Assembly (NCBI GenBank): GCA_014695175.1
Contig: JACJNV010000372.1
Coordinates: 1-45,846, forward strand
Direction: 5' to 3'
Source: Microcoleus sp. FACHB-DQ6
Lineage (GTDB): Bacteria; Cyanobacteriota; Cyanobacteriia; Cyanobacteriales; Microcoleaceae
DNA length: 45,846 bases
The notes under the pieces were generated by a model. The model worked only from the letters and a program-made list of their open reading frames with translations, did not search any database and had not been told where the DNA came from. Below are positions 31,770 to 40,412 of the stretch, piece by piece; the first letter of the stretch is position 1; every line of letters begins with the position of its first letter. The position numbers and the translations under genes are program-made.

Positions 31770-32495
31770 GTGCTCCAACGCATCAAACAAGACTTAAAAA
31801 ACGACCTGATCGCAGGACTATTGGTAGTTATACCCTTAGCTACTACCATCTGGCTGACAATTACCGTCGCCAGTTGGGTCATCAATTTTCTCACCAAAAT
31901 TCCCAAGCAGATCAACCCTTTTGACGGACTCAACCCGATTTTGGTGAATTTGCTAAATCTTTTAGTAGGTCTGGCTGTACCCCTGCTGAGCATCTTAGTC
32001 ATCGGTTTAATGGCCCGCAACATTTTCGGCAAGTGGCTGCTAGACTTTGGCGAACGGCTGTTGCAGGCAATTCCCCTCGCCGGTTCGGTTTACAAAACCC
32101 TCAAACAACTGCTGGGAACCCTCCTCAACTCAAACGACAAATTTCGCCGCGTGGTGTTAGTGGAATATCCCCGGCGAGGAATCTGGACTTTAGCATTTGT
32201 GACCGGTACGATCGAGAGTAACGATATCCCGCCTCACCTTTCCGGTGAAACCCCGATCGGCATTTTCATCCCCACCACTCCGAACCCCACTACCGGATGG
32301 TACGCTATAGTCCCGGAGGCAGATTTAGTCAATTTGTCAATGTCGATCGAAGATGCCTTTAAAGTCATCATCTCTGGCGGCATCGTCAACCCCAACAACT
32401 CAATTGCAGTAACCCCCGAAAAAATCAAGGGCAAAACACTCGAACCCTTGGTATCCGAATCAAGATACCAGCCTGTCCCAGTTGAAGAAGAGTGA
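31770..32495 (+). CDS. DUF502 family membrane protein
   Basis: The 241-residue protein has two N-terminal transmembrane segments (about 14-40, LIAGLLVVIPLATTIWLTIT, and 58-84, LLNLLVGLAVPLLSILVIGL). A conserved soluble part follows: IPLAGSVYKTLKQLLGTL, VVLVEYPRRGIWTLAFVTG, GIFIPTTPNPTTGWYAIVP and MSIEDAFKVIISGG, all typical of DUF502. It is probably an inner-membrane protein with its bulk in the cytosol; its biochemical role is unknown. Start GTG 31770 follows GAGGAG at 31752-31757. It precedes nusB and ftsY on the same strand, though a hairpin-rich gap of 354 bp lies between. Confidence 0.93.
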   Translation: MLQRIKQDLKNDLIAGLLVVIPLATTIWLTITVASWVINFLTKIPKQINPFDGLNPILVNLLNLLVGLAVPLLSILVIGLMARNIFGKWLLDFGERLLQAIPLAGSVYKTLKQLLGTLLNSNDKFRRVVLVEYPRRGIWTLAFVTGTIESNDIPPHLSGETPIGIFIPTTPNPTTGWYAIVPEADLVNLSMSIEDAFKVIISGGIVNPNNSIAVTPEKIKGKTLEPLVSESRYQPVPVEEE

Positions 32496-32849
32496 ACCAA
32501 GACATTAATCTGTAGGTCAGCTTTAGAGAGCATCTCAATCACAATAAAAAGCGTTTTTTAGGAGTGCGATCGGGACGCCCGCTACATACTATACATATAG
32601 TGGGCATCCCGCTTGCTCTCCTCTAAAAGCAAAACTCAGATGATCCCCATTGTTAGGAGGTTTGAAACTCTAAACTTTACTTTCCCAATAACAGATAATA
32701 TCTGTCCAAAACCTACCCAGAAACAATCGTGACTCAGGGCGGGTTTTTTGCGAGTTTTTCTGCTAAAGTCCAAGTCTATGCTCTCAACCAGCGCCTAGCA
32801 ATCTCAAAAATTCCCAAATTCCTAAAGTCCCAATTCCTATCTAAAAACT
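32496..32849. repeat. Gap with a long imperfect inverted repeat
   Basis: CGGGACGCCCGCTA (32571-32584) pairs with TAGTGGGCATCCCG (32598-32611) with two mismatches. Outside it, TTTTTTAGGAG (about 32554-32563) faces CTCCTCTAAAA (about 32619-32629), which makes a larger stem of roughly 75 bp in all. It could terminate the DUF502 transcript or be a small palindromic element. The rest of the gap is AT-rich and without a gene. Confidence 0.65.
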
Positions 32850-33482
32850 ATGAAAAAAGCCCGCGAAACAGCACGCGAACTCGCACTCCTCGGCATCAGC
32901 CAACTGCCGACGAATCCAGAACTCTTAGAAGCCAAGAAACTGCAAGATGTTCTCCTCGCCGCCATCCGCACCCTGACAGCAGAAGTTCAAGAATCCCTAG
33001 AAGCAGCAGCATCCGAAGTGCAGCGGAGTAGCGACAAACTGCTTGCCAGCGAAATCCGTGCCGCCGATATACAAAGTGCTAGAGCAATGGTGCGGGAAGC
33101 AGTCGAACTCACCCAAACCGCCATCAACCGTCTCGGTTCAGCAATGGAGTTTCCAGAACTGATCCAGCTAGCCAACCAGCAAGATGTCCGTACCTATGCT
33201 TTGCAAATCCTGACGAAAGTCAGCGCCAACCGTGTTCAAATTGATGAATTGCTCTCGGAAGCCCTTGTAGACTGGCAAATAGAACGGTTGGCCCGGATCG
33301 ATCGAGATATCATGAGAATCGCGATCGCCGAAATGCTATATCTCGGCTTACCCGAACAAGTCAGCGTCAACGAAGCCGTCCAACTGGCAAAACGCTACAG
33401 TGGCGACGAAGGACATCGCTTCATCAACGGAGTCCTCCGCCGAGTAGTCGATAAAATCAATGCAGAAGTTGTTAGTCAATAG
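32850..33482 (+). CDS. nusB: Transcription antitermination factor NusB
   Basis: The 210-residue cytosolic RNA-binding protein works with NusE (S10) at boxA sequences in rRNA transcription. The N-terminal MKKARETARELALLGISQLP is the NusB helix 1 with its arginines. The C-terminal half has the family hallmarks: IERLARIDRDIMRIAIAEML, LPEQVSVNEAVQLAKRYSGD, and RFINGVLRRVVDKI. The length, about 60 residues above the E. coli protein, is normal for cyanobacteria, which have a central helical insertion. ftsY follows 154 bp later on the same strand. No Shine-Dalgarno sequence is evident. Confidence 0.96.
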   Translation: MKKARETARELALLGISQLPTNPELLEAKKLQDVLLAAIRTLTAEVQESLEAAASEVQRSSDKLLASEIRAADIQSARAMVREAVELTQTAINRLGSAMEFPELIQLANQQDVRTYALQILTKVSANRVQIDELLSEALVDWQIERLARIDRDIMRIAIAEMLYLGLPEQVSVNEAVQLAKRYSGDEGHRFINGVLRRVVDKINAEVVSQ

Positions 33483-33636
33483 TCCTTAGTCATCAGTCCT
33501 CCGGATGCTTGGTGGGCACCTTACCCGGAGGCTGCACGGCGGGGCGCGAACCTTACCCAGAGTCATTAGCAATCGGCAATCCGCAATCAACAATCCGCTC
33601 TAAACTAAGGACTAATAACTATATTCACAATTTCCT

Positions 33637-35394
33637 ATGGTATTTAATTGGTTTCGTCGCCAGTACAGCGAAAGCAAATCTTCAGAAACAGAGGCAACCC
33701 CCGAACAGCCGCAAGATGAGTCGGCAAAATCCGCATCGGTTGAGCCTCAAGCAGATGCAGCAGAGCAAGGCTCTCCTGCTGGAGCAGAAGATTATCTCAA
33801 TTGGGCAAAAGCTGCTTACAAAAATATTCAAAAACAGCAAAAACCCGAAACGCAAGTTTCCGAGACAGCAGCGCCGGATGTTCCAGCAGCCGCAGCAGAA
33901 ATCGCGACAGTTGCAGAAGTTGCAGCACCGACGAGTATTGAAGCAACGGAACCGATCGAACTTGAACCAGCACCCACAGCACCAACTGTTGCAGAAGTTA
34001 CAGAAGTTGCAGAACCAGGAACAGTTGAAGCAACCGAGGTTTCGGAACTCGCTGCAGCCAAGCCAGCAGAAATTCCAGAAACTCTGCAACCCACAGCCGG
34101 GGCGATCGACATTGCACCTATTGCTCAACAATTAGAAGTTACAGCAGAAAATATAGAAATTGCCGAACCTGCAACGGAGGTTGTAGAAACCGAATCACTC
34201 GCATCCGAGGGCGAAGCAGCCGAAGCCCTGCCGTTTTGGGCCAGAGCTCAGGCCGATCGCATGGAGCGCATCGAACGCCTCAAAGAAACCGCCCTTGAAG
34301 AACCAGAAGTAATTGCAGCCGCCGCCGAGAGAGCGGCAATTATCGAAGAAATTCCCGGTTTCGCCTTTGACGAAGGCTTCCTGTGGTCATCAGAAATCTT
34401 AGCCAGTCAAGGCCGCCGGCCAGAACAAGTATCCGTCGAAGAAATCACTTGGCTGCAAAAACTGCGGAAAGGCTTAGAAAGAACTCGTCGCAGCTTAATT
34501 AATCGACTAAAGGCGATCGTCGGTCAAGGCCCGCTCAATCAAGACGCGGTAGCGGAAATTGAGACTTTGCTCCTGCAAGCCGATGTCGGAGTCGCAGCCA
34601 CCGACATCATTATCAGTCGCCTCCAAGAAAGACTCACGCAAGAAGTGCTGCCACCAGAACAGGCTCTAGCCTACCTGAAAACCATCCTGCGCGACATTCT
34701 CGACGCTCCCTGTGCCGAAACCGCCGCCGGCAATCCCGCCTACAGCCTGACATTTGCCCCGGAAAAAGACACTTTTAACATCTGGTTAATCGTAGGAGTC
34801 AACGGTGCGGGCAAAACTACGACGATCGGCAAACTTGCCCATATTGCCCAAAAATCCGGCTACAAAACCCTAATTGCCGCCGCCGACACTTTCCGCGCCG
34901 CCGCCGTCGAACAGGTAAAAGTTTGGGGTTCCCGCAGTGGGGTCGAAATTATTGCCAACCCAGGGAAAAATACCGATCCGGCTGCTGTCGTGTTTGATGC
35001 GATCGCCGCTGCGGGCGCCCGAGGCACAGAACTCCTGATCGTAGACACCGCAGGCCGCCTGCAAAACAAAAAAAATCTGATGGACGAATTAAGTAAAATC
35101 CGTCGCATTGTAGATAAGAAAGCCCCAGGCGCTACCGTAGAATCTCTACTGGTCTTGGATGCCACACTGGGTCAAAATGGTTTGCGACAGGCAGAAGTGT
35201 TCGCAGAATCGGCCAAATTAAGTGGAGTAGTATTGACAAAACTCGACGGTTCTGCTAAAGGTGGTGTTGCCCTAGCTGTAGTGCAGCAGCTTGGTCTGCC
35301 AATCCGCTTTATTGGAGTCGGGGAAAGCATCGAAGACTTGCGCCCGTTTTCTAGTTACGAATTTGTGGAAGCCCTACTCGATTTTAGATTTTAG
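33637..35394 (+). CDS. ftsY: Signal recognition particle receptor FtsY
   Basis: This GTPase receives SRP-ribosome complexes at the membrane. Residues 1-7 (MVFNWFR) could be a membrane-contact helix. Residues about 20-215 are a disordered acidic Ala/Glu/Pro-rich A domain. The NG domain begins near 280. G1 is VGVNGAGKTTTIGKLA (Lys393), followed by AADTFRAAAVEQ, G3 LIVDTAGRLQNKK, G4 LTKLDGSAKGG, and IGVGESIEDLRPF. The 585-residue length reflects the long A domain. The protein ends LLDFRF; the last codons and TAG lie in a GATTTTA heptamer array, so the repeat has probably replaced the ancestral C-terminus. Its partner genes ffh and ffs are not in the window. Confidence 0.96.
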   Translation: MVFNWFRRQYSESKSSETEATPEQPQDESAKSASVEPQADAAEQGSPAGAEDYLNWAKAAYKNIQKQQKPETQVSETAAPDVPAAAAEIATVAEVAAPTSIEATEPIELEPAPTAPTVAEVTEVAEPGTVEATEVSELAAAKPAEIPETLQPTAGAIDIAPIAQQLEVTAENIEIAEPATEVVETESLASEGEAAEALPFWARAQADRMERIERLKETALEEPEVIAAAAERAAIIEEIPGFAFDEGFLWSSEILASQGRRPEQVSVEEITWLQKLRKGLERTRRSLINRLKAIVGQGPLNQDAVAEIETLLLQADVGVAATDIIISRLQERLTQEVLPPEQALAYLKTILRDILDAPCAETAAGNPAYSLTFAPEKDTFNIWLIVGVNGAGKTTTIGKLAHIAQKSGYKTLIAAADTFRAAAVEQVKVWGSRSGVEIIANPGKNTDPAAVVFDAIAAAGARGTELLIVDTAGRLQNKKNLMDELSKIRRIVDKKAPGATVESLLVLDATLGQNGLRQAEVFAESAKLSGVVLTKLDGSAKGGVALAVVQQLGLPIRFIGVGESIEDLRPFSSYEFVEALLDFRF

Positions 35395-35961
35395 ATTTTA
35401 GATTTTAGATTGATCGGGTATCTGTGGTCGTCCCGATTTTTGGAGGCGGATACAGAGGTTCAAAATCTCAAATCATTAACCTCAAACTACCATCGCAGGA
35501 CTTGCGCCGATCGCCACGGGCGGCGAGTGAAAACTAAATACCTAGAAACAATACCTTCCCCCTGTTCTTGCTGGGTTGGCTTCAAAGCGCGAGTAAGGTG
35601 TCAAATTAAGCTCAAATTTAGTATCAGTCTGCTGTTTGATTGCACAGTCTTCCCGATCCCCCTGATCCTCCCCTTAAGAAGGGCGACAGCAAATGGTTAA
35701 AGTCCCCCTTCTTAAGGGAAGCCGCTGCGGTCTTGGGGACCCCCCAAGTAAAGCAAGCGGCGTGGATTTAGGGGGCTCTAGACTCAGCTATAAACGAGAT
35801 TGCTTAAGAATTTTAGAGTTAAGTTGATATGAATGTCCGAGTACCGAACCTACTTGCTCAAACCAAACTACTTGTTCTAAAAAAAAGGGGTTTCTGTTCA
35901 AGTTTCCCCTAAGTCCTCAATAATTCCTCCTCCGTCTAAAATCGAAAATCACAAATTTAAA
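35384..35961. repeat. GATTTTA array and inverted repeat after ftsY
   Basis: GATTTTA units run from 35380 to about 35411, covering the ftsY stop codon. CCCTTAAGAAGGG (35671-35683) and CCCTTCTTAAGGG (35706-35718) form a 13-bp stem with a 22-nt loop, a common cyanobacterial intergenic palindrome. The 96-codon frame at 35410-35700 is not credible as a gene. No other feature is seen in this gap of about 570 bp. Confidence 0.7.
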
Positions 35962-37449
35962 ATGACTGCTGTGCCTTTGCCTCGTCCCTCACCTCAACCT
36001 GCTGACCGCCCTCCGGGTCGCAATTCCACCGACGCGACGCCAGTATTTGCCCTCAAAGAACTGGTGGCGCGTTTGCACCGATATCAGCACAACGTTCAAG
36101 ATATGTTGGGTTCGCTGGGATTTGCCCTGCGAAGTTTTAACAATCTCAACCAATTTTTGGAGTTGGTGCCTTTGGTGGCGACTCGCGTTACGGACGCCGA
36201 CGGCGGAGCTTTAGTGCTGTTCAAACCCAACGGTCAAGTCAGGTTCCAGCAGTTGCACTGTCAGGAAGGACGGCAGTGCCAAGATATGCGAAAAGCGCTG
36301 GAAATAGCCACCCGGCAAGCTACAGCAGGTGCGGGCGCTACTGCTGGAGCGTTTTCGGAAACCTCAGGGCCAACTTCTAGTCTAGACCTGCAAGTCGGTC
36401 GTTATTTGGGTCCGGATGTTCATTTGTTTGGGGCGCCAATTTTAGTCAACAATTTGGAACGCGGACGCCTTTATGTTTTTAGCAGCGATCCGCAATATCT
36501 CTGGACTCCCAGCAGACAGAAATTAGTTCGGTTGGTGGCGGATCAAACCGCCGTGGCTATTTGCAAAGACGAACTTACTGTTAAGTTGGCGGAAAAAGAC
36601 CGCTTAGACAGAGAGTTAGAAATCGGGGCGGAAATTCAATTGCGGCTGCAACCCCGCAGTTGTCCCAAAATTCCCGGCCTTGACGTGGCCGCCCGCTGCC
36701 AAACTGCTAGCAGAGTCGGCGGAGATTATTATGATTTTATTCCCGCTGACTATGACCCGATCGGCAAGGAGAATGAGGGGGAAAACCCCCCATCCCTAAT
36801 TAAAAATCTCAAGTCCAAAATCGACAAAGGCCGCTGGAGCATTGTGATCGGCGACGTGATGGGCAAAGGAGTACCGGCGGGCCTGTTGATGACGATGACA
36901 CGGGGTATGCTGCGGGCGGAGGTTTTGAACCGCCACTCGCCGTCAAGAATTTTGCAACATTTAAACCGGGTTATGCACGCGGATTTGGAAAATTCCCACC
37001 GTTTTGTGACTCTGTTTTATTCGGAGTATGACCCGAAAACTCGCGTTTTGTCTTACAGCAATGCAGCTCACCACCCGCCTTTGCTGTGGCAAGCTGCAAC
37101 TAATTCGATTATTCAGCTCGATACTTTGGAGGGAATGTTAATTGGCCTGGATGCTGATTCGCATTACCAAGAAGCTCAAGTGCAATTGCAGCCAGGAGAT
37201 ACTATTATTTATTACACAGACGGATTTACCGATGCTGCTAATCAAAGGGGCGATCGCTTTGACGAGGATAACTTGACCTCGGCTTTTCAGTGGGCCTGTC
37301 AAAATTACCAGCAGTCTGAAGAGATTTTGGATTATTTGTTCGATCGCGTACATCAGTTTATCGGCATCGGCAATCGCAACGAAGATGACATGACACTGGT
37401 TGTACTGAGGGTAACACCTTTAGCAGGAGAAAATCACCATGATAGTTAA
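35962..37449 (+). CDS. GAF-domain PP2C-type serine phosphatase (SpoIIE/RsbU-like)
   Basis: A 495-residue regulatory phosphatase. A GAF-type sensor covers about 55-205 (QFLELVPLVATRVTDADGGA). A coiled linker (KLAEKDRLDRELEIGAEIQL) leads to the SpoIIE phosphatase domain with metal ligands in GGDYYDF, IGDVMGKGVPAGLLM, YYTDGFTDAAN and NEDDMTLVVL. Such enzymes dephosphorylate STAS-domain anti-anti-sigma factors; one is encoded at 26108-26458, but the link is only inferred. Residues about 269-288 (NEGENPPSLIKNLKSKIDKG region) interrupt the conserved spacing between YYDF and IGDV, and their DNA (AATTAAAAATCTCAAGTCC) looks like intergenic repeat. Its last 11 bp overlap the following membrane-protein gene. 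Confidence 0.94.
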   Translation: MTAVPLPRPSPQPADRPPGRNSTDATPVFALKELVARLHRYQHNVQDMLGSLGFALRSFNNLNQFLELVPLVATRVTDADGGALVLFKPNGQVRFQQLHCQEGRQCQDMRKALEIATRQATAGAGATAGAFSETSGPTSSLDLQVGRYLGPDVHLFGAPILVNNLERGRLYVFSSDPQYLWTPSRQKLVRLVADQTAVAICKDELTVKLAEKDRLDRELEIGAEIQLRLQPRSCPKIPGLDVAARCQTASRVGGDYYDFIPADYDPIGKENEGENPPSLIKNLKSKIDKGRWSIVIGDVMGKGVPAGLLMTMTRGMLRAEVLNRHSPSRILQHLNRVMHADLENSHRFVTLFYSEYDPKTRVLSYSNAAHHPPLLWQAATNSIIQLDTLEGMLIGLDADSHYQEAQVQLQPGDTIIYYTDGFTDAANQRGDRFDEDNLTSAFQWACQNYQQSEEILDYLFDRVHQFIGIGNRNEDDMTLVVLRVTPLAGENHHDS

Positions 37450-37678
37450 TTTAATACCGGAAATTACTGCTGGATTAACCAGTTCGATTACTTGGAATGA
37501 TGTCGCTCACGTGGTAGTTTTGAAATATCATTTGAGTTCGACGGTGCTTTTGGGTCAAAGTTACGAACTTTTTACCAATGTCCAGAAAGCTTGGGACAAT
37601 TTTGTTTCGACTGGTCAAATAGGAGCTTTTATTATAGGTATTTTTGTTGGCTGGTTCTTTAAAGGGATTTTTCGTTAG
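37439..37678 (+). CDS. Small membrane protein overlapping the PP2C gene
   Basis: The 79-residue protein starts MIVNLIPEITAGLTSSITWN. AGGAG lies 8 nt before the ATG, within the end of the PP2C gene, and the two frames overlap by 11 bp, so translation is probably coupled. A C-terminal transmembrane helix (IGAFIIGIFVGWFFKGIFR, about 61-79) is clear; the remainder is predicted soluble. I do not recognise a family. The tight coupling suggests it works with the phosphatase, for example as a membrane anchor, but nothing in the sequence proves that. Confidence 0.75.
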   Translation: MIVNLIPEITAGLTSSITWNDVAHVVVLKYHLSSTVLLGQSYELFTNVQKAWDNFVSTGQIGAFIIGIFVGWFFKGIFR

Positions 37679-37764
37679 AGTTATTGTCGAAGAAGCTATC
37701 GGGAAGGGATGTAAGATTTAAAAATTTTGTAGCAACAAATTCACTTCTTTCGGATGCAGCAAAA

Positions 37765-37925
37765 GTTTCCCAATTTTGTAGTCCAGAATTCAGTTTTTTC
37801 GGGTCAAAAGATGTATAAAAAGTTTGTAGTCAAGACTTGAGTTTTTTCTTGCCGAATTGGAAAGGGAGGACTAAAGTGCTGACTACAAACCGGAGGAAGG
37901 ACTAAACTCTTTGCTACAAACCGGT
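37765..37925. repeat. GTAGT/AGGACT repeat copies upstream of argH
   Basis: Motifs TTTTGTAGTC-AGA-TTCAGTTTTTTC (37776-37800) and TTTGTAGTCAAGACTTGAGTT (split across 37823-37845) are direct, diverged copies. Two inverted GGAGGACTAAA...GACTACAAACCGG copies follow (37867-37923). The same family occurs at about 10286 and 27765. Confidence 0.6.
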
Positions 37926-37973
37926 TTTTATAGACTTCTGCAAGAGAGATACAATCTAGTTTTAGCTTGAGCA

Positions 37974-39359
37974 ATGACAACACAACAAAAAACTTGGAGT
38001 CAAAGATTTGAATCGGCGCTGCACCCGGCGATCGCCCGATTCAATGCTAGTATTGGCTTCGATATTGAATTGATTGAGTATGACTTGACTGGTTCTGTCG
38101 CTCACGCTAAAATGCTGGCCAAAACGGGGATTATTTCCGCAGCAGAAGGCGAACAGTTAGTCAATGGTTTGGAACAGATCCGCCGCGAATACCGCCAAGG
38201 ACTTTTTGTTCCGGGAGTTGATGCAGAAGACGTTCACTTCGCTGTAGAGAAGCGGCTGACGGATATCGTGGGGGATGCTGGGAAAAAGTTGCACACGGCC
38301 CGATCACGCAACGATCAAGCCGGCACTGATACTCGCTTGTATTTGCGGGATCGCATCGCAGAAATTCGCGAGCAATTGCGGGAATTTCAAGGGGTTTTGC
38401 TCGATCTTGCCGATCGTAACGTGGAAACTTTAATTCCCGGTTACACTCATTTGCAGCGCGCTCAGCCGATCAGTTTGGCTCATTACCTGTTAGCTTATTT
38501 TGAAATGACCGATCGCGATTGGGAACGTCTCGGCGATATCTGCAAGCGGGTGAATGTTTCGCCTTTGGGTTGCGGCGCGCTGGCGGGAACGACTTTCCAG
38601 ATCGACCGACATTATACGGCAGAACTATTGCAGTTTGACAAGGTTTATGCTAATAGCTTAGATGGGGTGAGCGATCGAGATTTTGCGATCGAATTTCTCG
38701 CCGCAGCCAGCTTGATTATGGTCCACCTGAGCCGCTTGTCAGAAGAAATGATTTTGTGGTCTTCTCACGAATTTGGATTTATTACGCTCAAAGATAGCTG
38801 CGCTACTGGTTCTAGCATCATGCCCCAGAAAAAAAATCCCGACGTGCCGGAGTTGGTGCGGGGCAAAGCGGGGCGGGTGTTCGGTAACTTGCAAGCCTTG
38901 TTGGTAGTAGTGAAGGGACTTCCTTTGGCCTACAACAAAGATTTACAAGAAGATAAAGAGGCTTTGTTTGATACCGTAAGAACGGTACAGGGTTGTTTGG
39001 AAGCAATGACCATTTTGTTGCGCGAAGGAATCGAGTTTAACGGCGATCGCCTCGCTGCTGCTGTTACGGAAGACTTTTCTAACGCTACAGACGTAGCCGA
39101 CTACTTGGCCGCCAAAGGCGTTCCCTTCCGGGAAGCTTACAACCTTGTCGGCAAAGTCGTCAAAACTTGCCTTTCGGGGGGCAAACTCCTCAAAGATTTG
39201 ACACTTGAGGAGTGGAAAGACTTGCACCCAGCCTTTGAGACAGACATTTACAGCGCGATCGCACCTCAGCAAGTGGTGGCGGCTCGCAATAGTTACGGGG
39301 GTACCGGGTTTGAACAAGTGAGAAAATCACTTATCGCTGCGCGCGATCGACTCGCCTAA
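37974..39359 (+). CDS. argH: Argininosuccinate lyase
   Basis: It splits argininosuccinate into arginine and fumarate, the last step of arginine synthesis, as a cytosolic homotetramer. The 461-residue sequence is normal in length. Landmarks are [11 protein letters not shown] at the start, [25 protein letters not shown], the catalytic-His segment [10 protein letters not shown], and the superfamily signature [12 protein letters not shown] with the catalytic serine loop near residues 280-281. The C-terminal [20 protein letters not shown] is also typical. Upstream 37679-37973 contains diverged GTAGT/AGGACTAAA repeat copies. GAGCA precedes the ATG, with no clear Shine-Dalgarno. Confidence 0.97.
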   Translation: MTTQQKTWSQRFESALHPAIARFNASIGFDIELIEYDLTGSVAHAKMLAKTGIISAAEGEQLVNGLEQIRREYRQGLFVPGVDAEDVHFAVEKRLTDIVGDAGKKLHTARSRNDQAGTDTRLYLRDRIAEIREQLREFQGVLLDLADRNVETLIPGYTHLQRAQPISLAHYLLAYFEMTDRDWERLGDICKRVNVSPLGCGALAGTTFQIDRHYTAELLQFDKVYANSLDGVSDRDFAIEFLAAASLIMVHLSRLSEEMILWSSHEFGFITLKDSCATGSSIMPQKKNPDVPELVRGKAGRVFGNLQALLVVVKGLPLAYNKDLQEDKEALFDTVRTVQGCLEAMTILLREGIEFNGDRLAAAVTEDFSNATDVADYLAAKGVPFREAYNLVGKVVKTCLSGGKLLKDLTLEEWKDLHPAFETDIYSAIAPQQVVAARNSYGGTGFEQVRKSLIAARDRLA

Positions 39360-39459
39360 ACATCGTTGAATTTTTGGACAAATTCCCGCTGGCTATCTCT
39401 ACGAAAGAACGATCGTGTTTTTCACTCTGGTTCTAAGTTCGGCAGATAGCCTGACTCAA

Positions 39460-39651
39460 TTAATCTTCAGCAGCAGCCATGTCTTTGTCTCTGCCGCCAC
39501 CGCTCATTGCGCCCATGCCACCGCCGTTGCCGCCGTCAAATCGTCTTCTCTTGTTGGAGAACATATCTTGATTTCTCCGCTTGCGAAACTTGCGAGCGTA
39601 TGCTTGATTTCGTTGTGCCTTTTCTTTCTTGAGATTGCGGCGCTTAGCCAT
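39460..39651 (-). CDS. Small basic cyanobacterial protein, unknown function
   Basis: A 63-residue protein starting MAKRRNLKKEKAQRNQAYAR. The ATG at 39651 has GAGGT seven nucleotides upstream; a longer frame to 39693 would run into the tnpB relic and is rejected. The N-terminal half is extremely basic (KFRKRRNQDMFSNKRRRFDG). The C-terminal half is a glycine-rich tail (GGNGGGMGAMSGGG) ending DKDMAAAED. From memory, short proteins with the same MAKRRNLKKEKA start are conserved in cyanobacteria. The charge pattern suggests binding to nucleic acid or the ribosome. It is convergent with argH. Confidence 0.8.
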   Translation of the reverse strand: MAKRRNLKKEKAQRNQAYARKFRKRRNQDMFSNKRRRFDGGNGGGMGAMSGGGRDKDMAAAED

Positions 39652-39689
39652 TCTGACCTCACTAATAAACATTGACAGTCCCCGGGCTT

Positions 39690-39835
39690 TCACGCACGGG
39701 GATTCTTAAGTTTGACACTCTGTGCACTCTTGGTGACTGAGATTCTTGGTTCAGCGAAGTCACTTGCTTGTGACAGGATTTCTCCAGCCAAAATATAGGT
39801 GTCTTCTCCCCAAGCGTAAATTCCGGTATGCCCTA
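39690..39835 (-). pseudogene. C-terminal relic of a TnpB (IS200/IS605) protein
   Basis: On the minus strand the frame STVGHTGIYAWGEDTYILAG continues EILSQASDFAEPRIS and ends VKLKNPRA with TGA at 39690-39692. STVGHTG and the GED-T-L(V/A)GE pattern near the end are typical of cyanobacterial TnpB C-termini. The stop lies in a CCCCGTGC-GTGAAAGC-CCGGGG hairpin, as expected near the right end of such elements. A stop codon interrupts the frame just upstream of SST, and the zinc-finger and RuvC parts are not found. It is a dead end-fragment. Confidence 0.7.
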
Positions 39836-40412
39836 CCGTACTCGATCAGTTCTCTTTCTGTAGCTAGGTTTTGTTCAAATTTAGCTTTCGTGACGCTCCT
39901 ACAACAATCGCAAGCGATATGGTTTAGGCTTCTGAGTCCTGTTAAGGAGATCGAGAACTTCCTTCAAGGTACTCCAATCGTTTCCCTCTACGGCGTTTTA
40001 AAGTGAGGAACACGTCCAGCCCCACTGATATTATAAAAGGAATTGGTTCGTCTCGTTGTCCACCCGTCCACGGCTCAAAGCTATGCTTATGAGATTATGA
40101 ACGGGTGGAATCAGGAGTCTCACGCGCCTTTGATCCCACACTAACCTTTGATCGGTATAGTGTGGGGGTTCCTGTCTGCCTAGCTAAACCGCAACACCGT
40201 TAGCTGTGACTACGCACTCAACTAATCCAGTTAAGTTTTTACCTTGGCTAGATTATAGTCAATTTTAGACCAATGACGATTATAGCACACCCGGTACAAG
40301 ACCCAGAAAAAAGAACACGGGGATTCAAGTCGCTGGGAATCTGGGTGCGATCGGCACGCAACGTTTTTAATCTCCCAGAAAATTTCTATAAACTCTTGAC
40401 AAAATACGACAA
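39836..40412. other. Intergenic region with dyads, probably degraded IS200/IS605 sequence
   Basis: No intact gene. CCCACACTA (40135-40143) pairs with TAGTGTGGG (40158-40166) over a 14-nt loop, and CCACCCGT recurs inverted nearby (ACGGGTGG at about 40101). Some of this is likely the decayed interior of the tnpB element. The promoter of the peroxiredoxin gene should lie between 40260 and 40412 but is not obvious. Confidence 0.5.

Noticed and set aside
33509..34135. 208-codon plus-strand frame overlapping ftsY
   Set aside because: It is the second-frame shadow of the Ala/Glu-rich A domain of FtsY.
35410..35700. 96-codon frame after ftsY
   Set aside because: It starts in the heptamer array, ends in a palindromic repeat and has no recognisable protein features.
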